A stretch of DNA of 64,000 bases from an uncultured Bacilli bacterium (lineage in GTDB: Bacteria; Bacillota_I; Bacilli_A; RFN20; CAG-826), in assembly GCA_944363565.1 (NCBI GenBank), contig CALVUI010000001.1, forward strand, positions 273,676-337,675, read 5' to 3'. Positions 36,172 to 45,328 of the stretch are shown here, piece by piece. A program made the translations under genes and the position numbers. Under the pieces are notes generated by a model. The model saw nothing but the letters and a program-made list of their open reading frames with translations, made no database searches and had not been told where the DNA came from. The stretch's first letter is position 1, and every line of letters starts with the position of its first letter.

Positions 36172-36599
36172 GCAAAGAAACCAAGTTCGATCTATCTAGC
36201 CGCATCGGCCAGGAAAAAGCGGCCATGGCCTCGATCTACGGGGCCTTGACCTACGCCGACATGAAGGAAAGCATCGACGTCGAGAAAATCGTTTCCTCCA
36301 TCTGCCTGCTTCCCTACGAGGACTGTCCCTATTTCGTGAAGTCGATGCTGGTCCTCGCCCTCAAGTACTACGACGAGGCGGTCGAGGCCTTCCAGAAGTA
36401 TCTGACCAAGTGGGAATTCCCGCGTTTGAATAGGGTGGCCCAGGCCATCTTCCTCCTCTCCTACGTCCATTATTACAAGTTCGAGGAGAAGCCCGAGAAG
36501 GCGGTAGTCATCGATGTGGCGGTAAGCCTCGCCAAGGACTACCTGGCCGAGAAGGACTACCGTTACATCAACGCCGTCCTCGACAAGGCCCTGGTCTAA
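36168..36599 (+). CDS. nusB: Transcription antitermination protein NusB
   Basis: 143 residues with a divergent N-terminus. The C-terminal half shows the family pattern: LNRVAQAIFLLSYVHYYKF, then EKAVVIDVAVSLAKDYL, then YINAVLDKAL. NusB joins NusE (S10) on boxA RNA to prevent premature termination in rRNA operons. An AGGAGG site lies 8 nt upstream, inside the previous gene. The stop overlaps xseA (TAATG). Context (yqhY, xseA, xseB) supports the call. Confidence 0.85.
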   Translation: MSKETKFDLSSRIGQEKAAMASIYGALTYADMKESIDVEKIVSSICLLPYEDCPYFVKSMLVLALKYYDEAVEAFQKYLTKWEFPRLNRVAQAIFLLSYVHYYKFEEKPEKAVVIDVAVSLAKDYLAEKDYRYINAVLDKALV

Positions 36600-37792
36600 T
36601 GGAAAGAAAAGACGTCTACACGGTGTCGGAAGTGACGCTTCTGCTCAAGAAGTGCCTCGACGCCGTTCCCTTTTTCTCGTCCCTCTCCGTCAAAGGCGAG
36701 ATCAGCAACCTCAAGTCCTATCCCTTCGGGAGCTACTTCGACCTCAAGGACGAGAACTCGCCCCTGCCCTGCGTCTATTTCGCTTCCGAGGCCGGTTACC
36801 ATGGCTTCAAGGGCCGTAACGGCGACGCCTACGTCCTCGAAGGCCGCCTCTCGGTCTACCCCAAGGGAGGGCGTTACCAGTTTTACGTGGCCCGGGCCTA
36901 TCCGGAAGGAAGCGGCCTCTTGGCCCTCAAGCGGGAAGAGCTGAAGAAAAAGCTCCTGGCCGAAGGCCTCTTCGACGAAAGCCGGAAAAGGCCCTTGCCG
37001 ACCTTTCCAAGGAAAATCGGGATCTTGACCGCCCATCCTTCGGCTGCCGAGGCCGATATTTTGAAGAACCTCTCGGCCCGTTATCCCTTGGCCGAACTGA
37101 CCGTCATCCCGGCCACCGTCCAGGGGAGCAAGGCCCCATCCTCCATCGTGAAGGGCATCAAGATAGCCGATACCCTCGGCCTTGATTTATTGATCATCGC
37201 CCGGGGCGGGGGTTCGAGCGAAGACCTCGCTGCCTTCGATGACGAGAAGGTGGTAAGGGCCATCGCCGCCTCTAAGACCGTGACCGTGACCGCGATCGGA
37301 CACGAAGTCGACTTCACTCTTTCTGACTTTGCCTCCGACAAGCGGGTCTCGACCCCGACCGCGGCCGCCGCCCAGGTCGTCCCCGACATCCGGGAGATCA
37401 AAGAAGCGATACTGGAAGACTATGCCCTCATTTGGTCGAGGGCCGCGAGTAAGTTGGAAGAATTGAAGAAGAAGGCCGATCTCTTGATGGGCCGGTCCTA
37501 CTTCCTCAATCCCCAAAGCGTCTACCTCATCCAACGTCAGAAGATCGAAGGCCTCGATGAGCGGTTGGATCGGGCCGCCCTCGGTCTTATCAACAAGAAG
37601 AAACAGACCCTCTATAGCTACGCCGAAAGGCTAAGGGCCCTCGATCCCGAGTCGGTCTTGGGCCGGGGTTACGCCTTGGCCTACATCGACGGGAAGCTGG
37701 TCCGCGATAGCCAGGAAGCCACGGAGGGGGCCCTGATGGAGACCAAAGTCGCCAATGGTATAATCAAATCCCGCGTCACCAAGGAGAATTGA
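36599..37792 (+). CDS. xseA: Exodeoxyribonuclease VII large subunit
   Basis: 397 residues. The N-terminal OB fold (VTLLLKKCLDAVPFFSSLSVKG is part of it) is followed by the catalytic domain with KIGILTAHPSAAEADIL, DLLIIARGGGSSEDL and TAIGHEVDFTLSDFASDKR, then a coiled-coil region. With XseB it degrades ssDNA to oligonucleotides. The glycine-rich RGGGSSEDL and GHE motifs are intact. It is coupled to nusB by TAATG and followed directly by xseB. Confidence 0.94.
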   Translation: MERKDVYTVSEVTLLLKKCLDAVPFFSSLSVKGEISNLKSYPFGSYFDLKDENSPLPCVYFASEAGYHGFKGRNGDAYVLEGRLSVYPKGGRYQFYVARAYPEGSGLLALKREELKKKLLAEGLFDESRKRPLPTFPRKIGILTAHPSAAEADILKNLSARYPLAELTVIPATVQGSKAPSSIVKGIKIADTLGLDLLIIARGGGSSEDLAAFDDEKVVRAIAASKTVTVTAIGHEVDFTLSDFASDKRVSTPTAAAAQVVPDIREIKEAILEDYALIWSRAASKLEELKKKADLLMGRSYFLNPQSVYLIQRQKIEGLDERLDRAALGLINKKKQTLYSYAERLRALDPESVLGRGYALAYIDGKLVRDSQEATEGALMETKVANGIIKSRVTKEN

Positions 37793-37794
37793 AG

Positions 37795-38010
37795 ATGGAA
37801 GAGAAAAAGGAATTGACCTTCGAAGAAAAACTGAAGCGCCTCGAAGACATCGTGGCCGCCATCGAAAAAGGCGACCTCGGCCTCGAGGAGACCCTCGCCA
37901 AGGTGGCGGAGGGGAAGAAGTTATCGGGTGAGCTGACCGCCACCATCGCCGCCGCCGAAAAGCGGTTAGGCGAATACAAGGTCCTCGAAGAAGACAAAGT
38001 CGAAGATTAG
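37795..38010 (+). CDS. xseB: Exodeoxyribonuclease VII small subunit
   Basis: 71 residues: TFEEKLKRLEDIVAAIEKGD, then LGLEETLAKVAEGKKL, the usual helical XseB signature. AGGAG lies 8 nt before this ATG, so the in-frame TTG six bases earlier is not preferred. It assembles around XseA to form the active nuclease. Confidence 0.93.
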   Translation: MEEKKELTFEEKLKRLEDIVAAIEKGDLGLEETLAKVAEGKKLSGELTATIAAAEKRLGEYKVLEEDKVED

Positions 38011-38031
38011 TAGTTTATTAGTTGTTTCACG

Positions 38032-39885
38032 ATGAAAGAAAAGCTTGTCCGTATCGATGTAAATGATATCAAGGACCCGAATGTGGTCAAAACGCTTGGC
38101 CCCAAGTCCCTGAAGCTTTTCTGCCACGACGTCAGAAGCGAGATCATCAGACAAACCTCGGCCTACGGGGGTCACCTTTCGAGCAACCTCGGGACGGTCG
38201 AAATGACGGTCTCTTTGTTTCGGACCTTCGACTTTCCGGGTGGCGACCAACTGATCTTTGACGTCGGCCACCAGAGCTATACGGAGAAGCTCTTGACCGG
38301 GAGGAGCCTCGTCGACCTCGGCGGGGACGGGGGTTCCCGTTTCCAGGATCCGAGCGAGTCACCCTATGACGTCTACGGGGCCGGCCATAGCTCGACCGCC
38401 ATCTCGGCGGCCCTGGGTTACGCCATCAAGCAATATGAAAGAGGCAAGGACCGCCACGAAGTCGTGGTGGTGATCGGCGATGCCTCGGTGGCCTCGGGTT
38501 TGGCCTTCGAGGGCCTCAACAACCTGGCGGCCAGTCCGGCCAAGGCCATCGTCATCCTCAACGACAACGACATGTCGATTTCCTCGCCGGCCGGGGCCCT
38601 GGGCCGCTTTTTCCGGAAGATCTCGTCCCAGAAGTTTTATAACAAGGCCAAGAAGGCCTATCAGAGGACCCTTTCAAGAACCCGGGCCGGACGTTACATC
38701 TACAAGATCTCCTACAAGGCCAAGGATTCCTTCAAACGCCATTTTGTCCCGACCACCCTCTTCGACAATCTCGGCCTGACCTACATCGGGCCGGTCGACG
38801 GCCACGACATCAAGGCCATGGACAGGGCCTTCGAAAGGGCCAAGAACACGACCAAGAGCGCCCTCGTCCACGTCTACACCAAGAAGGGCAAGGGTTACGC
38901 CCCGGCCGAAAACGACCGGTTTGGCCTCTACCATGGGGTTACTCCCTTCGATCCCAAGACCGGGGAATTCAAAAAGGAAACGGGGACTTCCTGGCAGAAG
39001 ACGATGGCGGATCTCCTTGAAGAAAGAATGGGGCGTGACGAGAAGATCCGTTTGGTCTGTCCGGCTATGATCGAAGGCAGTGCCCTCCGTGAGATCTATG
39101 AGAAGTATCCGCGGCGCTGCTACGACACCGGGATCGCCGAGGAACACGCCGCCACCTTCGCCGGCTCCTTGGCCCTCAACGGCTATAACCCGGTCCTCTG
39201 CATCTATTCGACCTTCCTGCAGAGGGCCTATGACGAGATCCTCCATGACTGCGCCCGCCTCAAGGCCAAGATGACGGTCTTGGTCGATCGGGCCGGCCCG
39301 GTCGGGAAGGACGGGGAAACCCACCAGGGCCTATACGACGTCGCCTATCTATCCTCGATCCCCGGGGTCATCGTCACCATGCCTAGCAACAAGATGGAAG
39401 CGGCCTACTTCCTCGATTATTCCTTGAGGGAAAGACCCGGGGTCTTGGCGATCCGTTATCCCAAGGAAGAACTCAAGGACGAGGGATGGGAGGAAGTCCT
39501 CGGGGGACGGCCCTCCTTGCTCCGTCTAAAAGAAGGGAAGGACAAGATCCTCATCGGGGTCGGACCCCGGGGTCGCGAACTCTGCACCGCCCTCAAGGAT
39601 TCCGATTGGGCTTTGGCGATCGCCCTCCGCCTCGATAACCTCGAGGAAGGGGATTTGGATTATCTAAGCAAATTCCAGGAAATCGCCGTCTACGATTCCT
39701 ATTCGACACGCGGGGGCTTCTCGAAGAACCTCGCCCTCCTTATGGCGGAACGTCATTACCAAGGAAGGATAACCTTTTACGCCTTCGACGAGGTCTTCGT
39801 CGGGCACGCCAGCATCGCCAAGCAATTAGAAAACGCCGGCCTCGATGTGGGGGCCATGGCCAAGAAACTGCTCGGGGAGGTCTAG
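38032..39885 (+). CDS. dxs: 1-deoxy-D-xylulose-5-phosphate synthase
   Basis: 617 residues. Family landmarks: GGHLSSNLGTVEMTVSLF, FDVGHQSYTEKLLTGR, GHSSTAISAALGYA, ILNDNDMSISSPAGALGRF, TYIGPVDGHDI, IAEEHAATFAGSLA and DRAGPVGKDGETHQG. It condenses pyruvate with glyceraldehyde 3-phosphate as the first step of the MEP isoprenoid route. An oddity is the ThDP motif, which reads GDAS where most Dxs proteins have GDGA. It follows xseB by 21 nt without a clear ribosome site. Its neighbours are repair and recombination genes; no other MEP gene is in the window. Confidence 0.93.
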   Translation: MKEKLVRIDVNDIKDPNVVKTLGPKSLKLFCHDVRSEIIRQTSAYGGHLSSNLGTVEMTVSLFRTFDFPGGDQLIFDVGHQSYTEKLLTGRSLVDLGGDGGSRFQDPSESPYDVYGAGHSSTAISAALGYAIKQYERGKDRHEVVVVIGDASVASGLAFEGLNNLAASPAKAIVILNDNDMSISSPAGALGRFFRKISSQKFYNKAKKAYQRTLSRTRAGRYIYKISYKAKDSFKRHFVPTTLFDNLGLTYIGPVDGHDIKAMDRAFERAKNTTKSALVHVYTKKGKGYAPAENDRFGLYHGVTPFDPKTGEFKKETGTSWQKTMADLLEERMGRDEKIRLVCPAMIEGSALREIYEKYPRRCYDTGIAEEHAATFAGSLALNGYNPVLCIYSTFLQRAYDEILHDCARLKAKMTVLVDRAGPVGKDGETHQGLYDVAYLSSIPGVIVTMPSNKMEAAYFLDYSLRERPGVLAIRYPKEELKDEGWEEVLGGRPSLLRLKEGKDKILIGVGPRGRELCTALKDSDWALAIALRLDNLEEGDLDYLSKFQEIAVYDSYSTRGGFSKNLALLMAERHYQGRITFYAFDEVFVGHASIAKQLENAGLDVGAMAKKLLGEV

Positions 39886-39886
39886 G

Positions 39887-41077
39887 ATGGCCGTCCTCAT
39901 GCACGTCGACCTCAACGCCTTCTTTGCCGAAGCCGAGCTCCTGCGCCACCCCGAATACCGGGGCAAGCCCCTAGCCGTCGGCGGCAAGGGGCGCCGGGGC
40001 GTCGTCTCGACCGCCTCCTATGAGGCGAGGAAGTACGGGGTCGGCTCCGGCATGCCTTCCTATCAGGCCAAGGCCGCCTGTCCCAACCTCATCTTTTTGC
40101 CCGTCGACTTTTCCTACTATGAGATGCTTTCCTCGTCCTTCTTCAATTACCTGAAGCGTTATTCCCCTTTGGTGGAGCCGATTTCCATCGACGAGGGCTA
40201 TGTCGATATAACCAAGGCTTTGGAAGGGGTCGAGGATCCGATGGGCTTCGTTAAGCAGGTCCAACGGGGCTTGCTACTGGAGATCGGCCTCAAGTGTTCG
40301 ATCGGGGTGGCCCCCAACCGCTTCTTGGCCAAGATGGCCAGCGACATGAAGAAGCCGATGGGGATCACGGTTCTAAGAAGACGGGACGTCCCTCGGCTTC
40401 TATGGCCCCTTCCGGTTTCTTCCTTCTATGGGATCGGACGGAAGTCGGTGCCCCTCCTTCAAAAAGCCGGTTACAAGACGATCGGCGAATTGGCGGAAGG
40501 CCTCAAACGCGGCGATCCCTATCTGGTTTCCTTCTTCGGGAAGAACTACCGCGAGGTCTTGGCCCATGCCTATGGGCAGGGCAACGACCGGGTCGAGGTG
40601 GTCCCGGCCGAACCCAAGTCGATCGGCCGTTCCTTGACCCTCGAGCAAGATAGCAACGATCCCGAGGAAATCGAATCCCGCCTCGAGGGCCTCTGCCTCG
40701 AAGTCGGGGCAACTCTAAAAAGGGAAAGGAAGGAAGGGATGGGCGTCAGCCTCACGGTCCGCGAGCCTTCCTTCAAGAACCATAGCAAGTCCTTGACCTA
40801 TGAGGTCCCGGTCAGCGACGGGAAGGGGCTTTACGAAAAGGCCTTGGCCCTTTATGAGGAATTCTTCCTTGGAATTTCGATCCGTCTGATCGGAGTCACC
40901 GTCTTTTCCTTAAGGGAAAGCAACAGCACCGACATCCAGATGTCCTTCTTCGACTACGGGGACTACGAAAAGAAGGACGCCACCAAGCTGATGGTCCAGG
41001 AATGGAATAGACGATTGGAAGGACCGGTCCTCATGGTGGCCAGCCAAGTGAGCAAGAAGAAAGATGGAACTAAGTGA
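39887..41077 (+). CDS. dinB: Y-family DNA polymerase IV
   Basis: 396 residues. Catalytic residues are seen in MHVDLNAFFAEAE and SIDEGYVDIT (SIDE motif). The palm motif KCSIGVAPNRFLAKMASDM, the thumb HhH region FYGIGRKSVPLLQKAGYKTI and the little finger domain (SIGRSLTLEQD onward) follow. It performs error-prone translesion synthesis. The AGGTCTAGG before this ATG sets the start. The stop overlaps xerD by 14 nt. Confidence 0.95.
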   Translation: MAVLMHVDLNAFFAEAELLRHPEYRGKPLAVGGKGRRGVVSTASYEARKYGVGSGMPSYQAKAACPNLIFLPVDFSYYEMLSSSFFNYLKRYSPLVEPISIDEGYVDITKALEGVEDPMGFVKQVQRGLLLEIGLKCSIGVAPNRFLAKMASDMKKPMGITVLRRRDVPRLLWPLPVSSFYGIGRKSVPLLQKAGYKTIGELAEGLKRGDPYLVSFFGKNYREVLAHAYGQGNDRVEVVPAEPKSIGRSLTLEQDSNDPEEIESRLEGLCLEVGATLKRERKEGMGVSLTVREPSFKNHSKSLTYEVPVSDGKGLYEKALALYEEFFLGISIRLIGVTVFSLRESNSTDIQMSFFDYGDYEKKDATKLMVQEWNRRLEGPVLMVASQVSKKKDGTK

Positions 41078-41933
41078 GGCTGAGAAGTCCTTCTTGACCT
41101 ACATGCGGGTCGAAAGGGGGGCCAGCGAAGACACGGTCAAGGACTACGAGGGCGACCTCAAGGCCTTTTTCGCCGAACTGGGGGAGCGGCACCTGACCGA
41201 AGAACTAACCAGCGATGACTTGGAAAGGTTCCTGACCCGCCAAAGCGCGGCCGGGTATGCAACGGCGACTCTGCTCCGCCGCTATAGCGCGGTTCGCCAT
41301 TTCCTTTCCTACTTAAAGGAAGAAGGACTCTACGAGGGGGAAGTCGAAAGGCTTCCTTTGCCCAAGAAGGAAAGGCGCCTGCCCGACGTCTTGACCTACG
41401 AGGAGGTGGAAGCCCTCCTCGAGGCCCCCGATATCAGTACCCCCAGGGGACTTCGCGACAAAACCATGCTCGAGACCATGTACGCGACGGGTCTACGCGT
41501 CAGCGAACTCCTCTCGATCAGAATCAAAGACCTCGATTTGGAAGAAGGGACCATCAAGGTCAAGGGCAAGGGAAGCAAGGAAAGGGTCGTGAACTTCGGG
41601 CCCTATGTCGGGGAATACCTAAACCTCTATCTAGGAAAAAGGAAGAACCAGAAGAACCCCTATCTATTTCCCGGCCCCAAGGGCAAGCCATTGACGAGGG
41701 TCCATTTCTATAAAACGGTCCGATCCTATGCCTCGAAGGCCGGGATCGCTAGACCGGTCTCGCCCCATACCTTAAGGCATAGCTTTGCCACCCATCTACT
41801 AGAAAACGGGGCCGACCTCCTCGCGGTCCAAAGGATGCTTGGCCATAGTAAGATCGCCACCACCCAGATCTACACCGAGGTCAGTGCCCGCCGGCTCTAC
41901 AGTGCGTATTCGTTGTTCGGTCGGAGGAAGTAG
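41064..41933 (+). CDS. xerD: Tyrosine recombinase XerD
   Basis: 289 residues, the usual XerC/D length. The N-terminal SAM-like domain (FLTYMRVERGASEDTVKDY) is followed by the catalytic domain with Arg in ATGLRVSELLSI, Lys in VKGKGSKERVV, HTLRHSFATHL (HxxR), LGHSKIATTQIYTEV (His) and the nucleophile Tyr in IYTEV. Context in Bacillota (next to deoB) supports chromosomal XerD rather than a phage integrase. It resolves chromosome dimers at dif with its partner. Confidence 0.9.
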   Translation: MELSEAEKSFLTYMRVERGASEDTVKDYEGDLKAFFAELGERHLTEELTSDDLERFLTRQSAAGYATATLLRRYSAVRHFLSYLKEEGLYEGEVERLPLPKKERRLPDVLTYEEVEALLEAPDISTPRGLRDKTMLETMYATGLRVSELLSIRIKDLDLEEGTIKVKGKGSKERVVNFGPYVGEYLNLYLGKRKNQKNPYLFPGPKGKPLTRVHFYKTVRSYASKAGIARPVSPHTLRHSFATHLLENGADLLAVQRMLGHSKIATTQIYTEVSARRLYSAYSLFGRRK

Positions 41934-41939
41934 TATAAT
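41934..41939 (+). promoter_or_regulatory. -10 box of deoB
   Basis: A perfect TATAAT directly after the xerD stop, 17 nt before the deoB ATG, with TGGAGAAAAC as a weak ribosome site between. The predicted leader is only about 10 nt. Confidence 0.55.
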
Positions 41940-41956
41940 CTCGGACTGGAGAAAAC

Positions 41957-43153
41957 ATGAAAGAGACGAAATTAAAACGCTTCTTCCTCATCGTGACCGA
42001 CTCGGCCGGAATCGGGGGCGACCCCAGGGCCAAGGAGTTCGGGGATGAGGGGGCCAATACCTACGCCGCCGCCGCCCATTCGGTCGGGGGACTCGACGTC
42101 CCGACCATGGAAAGCCTCGGACTCGGCCACCTCGATAAGATCGAAGGGGTCAAGGCCGAACCCAACCAAAAGGGCCTTTCGATGCGTCTTCTTGAAAGAA
42201 GCAACGGCAAGGACACCATGACCGGCCACTGGGAAATGATGGGCGTCTACACCAAGAAGCCCTTCAAGACCTTCACCGACACCGGCTTCCCCCCGGAGCT
42301 CATCGCCGAGCTCGAGGAAAAGACCGGCCACAAGATCATCGGCAACAAAGCCGCCTCCGGGACCGAGATCATCAAGGAACTGGGGGAGGAGCAGATGAAG
42401 GAGAATTCCCTCATCGTCTATACCTCGGCCGACTCGGTCCTCCAAATCGCCGCCCATGAAGAGGTGACCGGGCTAGGGGAACTCTACCGTTGCTGCGAAA
42501 TCGCGCGCGAGATCTGCCTCAGGGACGAATACAAGGTCGGGCGCGTCATCGCTAGGCCTTACGTCGGCACCAATGCCGAAAGCTTCAAACGGACCCCCAA
42601 CCGCCACGACTATGCCCTTTCCCCGGGCGAGAAGACCTACCTTGATTTGCTCAAGGACCAGGGCCTATCCACCATCGGGATCGGGAAGATCGGCGATATC
42701 TTCAACATGCAAGGCCTCACCTCCTCGACCCACACCGTCTCCAACGAAGACGGGATGGACAAGACCATCGCCCTCATCAAGGATGAGGACTTCGAAGGCC
42801 TTTGCTTCGTCAACCTCGTGGAATTCGATAGCGAGTACGGCCACCGCCGCAACCCCGTCGGTTACGCCCGCTGCCTCGAAGCCTTCGATAAGCGCCTCAA
42901 GGAAGCCATTGCCAATCTCAAGGAAGGGGATCTTTTGATGGTCACCGCCGACCACGGGAACGATCCGACCTTCCGCGGGACCGACCATACCAGGGAAGCG
43001 GTGCCCCTTCTCATCTATTCCCCCTCCCTCCAAGAGGGGAAGACCCTAGCCGACCGCGACAGTTTCGCCGACATCGGGGCCACCATTGCCGCCAATTTCG
43101 GAATCCCGGCGCCTAACAATCTCATCGGGACTCCGATTGACCTTAACCAATAA
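41957..43153 (+). CDS. deoB: Phosphopentomutase
   Basis: 398 residues of the alkaline-phosphatase superfamily. Metal-site motifs are visible: LIVTDSAGIGGDP at the N-terminus, SNGKDTMTGHWEMMG with the phospho-threonine region, and MVTADHGNDPTFRGTDHTRE with DH/H metal ligands near the C-terminus. It interconverts ribose or deoxyribose 1-phosphate and 5-phosphate in nucleoside salvage, feeding the pentose phosphate pathway. It is followed 12 nt later by a transporter lipoprotein gene, so nucleoside or precursor uptake may be linked. Confidence 0.95.
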   Translation: MKETKLKRFFLIVTDSAGIGGDPRAKEFGDEGANTYAAAAHSVGGLDVPTMESLGLGHLDKIEGVKAEPNQKGLSMRLLERSNGKDTMTGHWEMMGVYTKKPFKTFTDTGFPPELIAELEEKTGHKIIGNKAASGTEIIKELGEEQMKENSLIVYTSADSVLQIAAHEEVTGLGELYRCCEIAREICLRDEYKVGRVIARPYVGTNAESFKRTPNRHDYALSPGEKTYLDLLKDQGLSTIGIGKIGDIFNMQGLTSSTHTVSNEDGMDKTIALIKDEDFEGLCFVNLVEFDSEYGHRRNPVGYARCLEAFDKRLKEAIANLKEGDLLMVTADHGNDPTFRGTDHTREAVPLLIYSPSLQEGKTLADRDSFADIGATIAANFGIPAPNNLIGTPIDLNQ

Positions 43154-43165
43154 AGGAGAAACAGA

Positions 43166-44188
43166 ATGAAACACAAAGCCTTTTTGCTGTTGCCGCTTGC
43201 CGGCTTGCTCGCCGCCTGCGGTCCTGCCGCCACCTCGACCTCGGATAGCGATCCCGACGTCACCTTGCCGGCCGAAAGCGTCGTCCGCCTCTTGACCCCG
43301 ACCGGGGCCCCGGCCCTCGCCTTCTATGACCAGGGCGGGTCCGAAAACTGGACCACCGGGACGGCGGCCGAGATCAAGCCGCAGTTCGCGACCGCCAACT
43401 ACGACGCCCTCGTCATCGACTCCATCACCGGCCTCAACGTCATCGATGCCCAGGAGGAGCCGAACTATGTCTTGGCCTCCTTCTTGACCGGTGGGAACTT
43501 CCACTTAGTTTCCGCCAAGCACGAGGATGCCTCCGCCATCACCGCCGATTCCAAGATCCTTTCCTTCAACTACAACTCCCTTCCCGACCAGGTCTTCAGG
43601 AGATTAGCCAAGGAAGCCTGGGGCTGGGATTTCGACCTGGTCCAGGGCGGGAACATCTTCTACGTCACCGAGAACAACGTCTCGGCCGTGGCCAGCCAAT
43701 TGATCGCCGACCCCGAGGCCTATGACTATTACTTCATCGCCGAGCCGGCCCTCACCAACGCCGAGACCAAGCTCAAGAGCGAGAAGGACGTTACCCTCAA
43801 CCGCATCTATGACCTCAGGGCCGAATGGGAAGAGTACAGCGGACAAAGCGCCATCCCCCAGGCCGCCCTCTTCATGCGGAGCGAATTCGTCGAAAAGGAC
43901 CAAAATGCGACCCTGAACTTCCTTTCCATGGTCGAAACCAACCTCGATGACGCCGTCAACAATCCCAGCAAGGTCAAGACCATCATGGACGGCTATGGTG
44001 ACGCTAATGCCCAAGCCACCCGCTTCGGCTTCAACTCCAATCTCGTCCAGAAGCTCCAAAGCGACGGCCAGAACCGCTTCGGCATGGTCCTCGAAGAGGA
44101 CATTGCCGACAACCGTACCTTCGTCAACGACTTCTATAGCTACCTGACCGGTACGGCCGGGACTTACGGGGAAGAACTCTTCCTCTAG
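43166..44188 (+). CDS. ABC transporter substrate-binding lipoprotein (NMT1/SsuA-like)
   Basis: 340 residues. A lipobox is clear (LPLAGLLAACGP, lipidated Cys near residue 19). The mature part fits NMT1/THI5-like periplasmic proteins: VVRLLTPTGAPALAFYDQGG, NYDALVIDSITGLNVI and NVSAVASQLIADPEAYDYYF. Such proteins bind thiamine precursors, sulfonates, nitrate or similar small ligands; the ligand here is unknown. AAAGGAGAAAC precedes the start. The permease gene follows by 9 nt, but no ATPase gene is nearby. Confidence 0.78.
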   Translation: MKHKAFLLLPLAGLLAACGPAATSTSDSDPDVTLPAESVVRLLTPTGAPALAFYDQGGSENWTTGTAAEIKPQFATANYDALVIDSITGLNVIDAQEEPNYVLASFLTGGNFHLVSAKHEDASAITADSKILSFNYNSLPDQVFRRLAKEAWGWDFDLVQGGNIFYVTENNVSAVASQLIADPEAYDYYFIAEPALTNAETKLKSEKDVTLNRIYDLRAEWEEYSGQSAIPQAALFMRSEFVEKDQNATLNFLSMVETNLDDAVNNPSKVKTIMDGYGDANAQATRFGFNSNLVQKLQSDGQNRFGMVLEEDIADNRTFVNDFYSYLTGTAGTYGEELFL

Positions 44189-44197
44189 AATATAGGC

Positions 44198-45037
44198 ATG
44201 AAGAAGAAAAAGACCCCGCTTCTCAAATTGGGACTCTCCCTCTGCGGGGTCTTTTTCATGATTGCCCTTTGGTATCTGGCCTCCTACCTGATGCGCCTTG
44301 GGGGCAATACGATCCTTCCTTATCCCCACGACGTCTTCGTCGCCTTTTTTGAAATCCTCTTCCAGCCAGGGGCCGAAAGGACTTACCTCGCCGTCGGCTG
44401 GTCGATCCTCAGGGTTGTCCTCGCGGTCCAAGGATCCTTCCTTCTGGGAGCGGTCCTAGGGACCATCGCCGGCCTCTATCCGAGCTTCTCCCATTTCATG
44501 GCCCCGGGCGTCAGCCTCATGCGGAGCCTTCCGACCGCGGCGGTCCTCACGGTTTTGGTGGCCATCCTTTATGGATATCGGGGTTTGCCCGATTACATTC
44601 CGGTCATCCTTGGGATCCTCATCGGGCTCCCGATCGTCTACGAGGCCTTCCGAAGTGGGATCGCCGACATGGACAAGGACGTCGGGGAGAGCCTTGAGTT
44701 AGATGCTGGGCGCAAGAGCCTCAGGGGAGTTGTCTTCGTGTCCTGGCCGATGTCCGGCGGTTATATTAAATTAGCCCTCGTCCAATCCGTCGGCCTCTGC
44801 CTCAAGGTCACGATCATGAGCGAACTGATGATCAGCGGTGGCATGTCCTCGGGCCTCGGGGTCCTGATCGGGGAATACCAGATGTTCCTGGAGATGGACA
44901 AGGTCATCGCGGTGAGCTTGCTTTCGGTCCTCCTGATTTTGGCCTTCGACCTCTCGACCTCGGCCCTCAGGAAGGCCCAAAAGTCCAAACTCAAGCTCGA
45001 GCACGCGGTGTCAACGGAAAAATCGCCGAAAGATTGA
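44198..45037 (+). CDS. ABC transporter permease (SsuC/TauC/ThiX-like)
   Basis: 279 residues with about six membrane helices (LKLGLSLCGVFFMIALWYLA first). The coupling-helix EAA-type region reads VGESLELDAGRKSLRGVVFVSWP, and the BPD_transp_1 pattern continues with SGGYIKLALVQSVG. It pairs with the lipoprotein encoded just upstream. TAGAAT 6 nt before the ATG and no clear ribosome site are odd for an internal operon gene. The missing ATPase must be supplied from elsewhere or is shared. A double terminator follows. Confidence 0.82.
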   Translation: MKKKKTPLLKLGLSLCGVFFMIALWYLASYLMRLGGNTILPYPHDVFVAFFEILFQPGAERTYLAVGWSILRVVLAVQGSFLLGAVLGTIAGLYPSFSHFMAPGVSLMRSLPTAAVLTVLVAILYGYRGLPDYIPVILGILIGLPIVYEAFRSGIADMDKDVGESLELDAGRKSLRGVVFVSWPMSGGYIKLALVQSVGLCLKVTIMSELMISGGMSSGLGVLIGEYQMFLEMDKVIAVSLLSVLLILAFDLSTSALRKAQKSKLKLEHAVSTEKSPKD

Positions 45038-45064
45038 TTCGGGACCGAAACTAGATAGAAAACA

Positions 45065-45100
45065 AAAGCCTTTCCAAACTACCAAAAGGAAGGCTTTTTC
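45065..45100 (+). terminator. Rho-independent terminator after the ABC transporter
   Basis: AAGCCTTTCC pairs with GGAAGGCTT (one bulged T), followed by TTTTC TTT. It lies 28 bp after the permease stop. Confidence 0.7.
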
Positions 45101-45274
45101 TTTGAAGTTACTTTAAACATTGGTAGTTTTTCGGTAATTTTCGTTTTTTGTGGAAGTTTTCCACATAGGAAAGCGAATTGGAAAGTTTGGAAATAAGGAA
45201 TTGTTAACGATATCCATTATAATTTCTCCTTTAGTTAACATAATGGACATTATGCGAAGTAATATAGCAATTGA
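45101..45274. other. A+T-rich spacer with dyad symmetries between convergent operons
   Basis: No gene is seen. The segment holds GTGGAA/TTCCAC (near 45150), two GTTAAC palindromes and the dyad TCCATTAT/ATAATGGA around 45210-45255. These may be remnants or protein sites; none is next to a gene start. Confidence 0.4.
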
Positions 45275-45303
45275 AAAGTTCCGGTAATTTTCCCCGGAAC
45301 TTT
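45275..45303 (-). terminator. Rho-independent terminator of the parE-rsfS operon
   Basis: AAAGTTCCGG and CCGGAACTTT form a perfect 10-bp stem with a 9-nt loop; minus-strand T residues continue beyond the stem. It lies 26 bp after the rsfS stop and may work in both directions. Confidence 0.65.
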
Positions 45304-45328
45304 CGCTTTTCCTAATATCTAAATTCCT

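Noticed and set aside
41064..41933. Phage integrase belonging to the prophage
   Set aside because: Length, motif spacing and position next to deoB match chromosomal XerD, and it is 14 kb away from the phage module.
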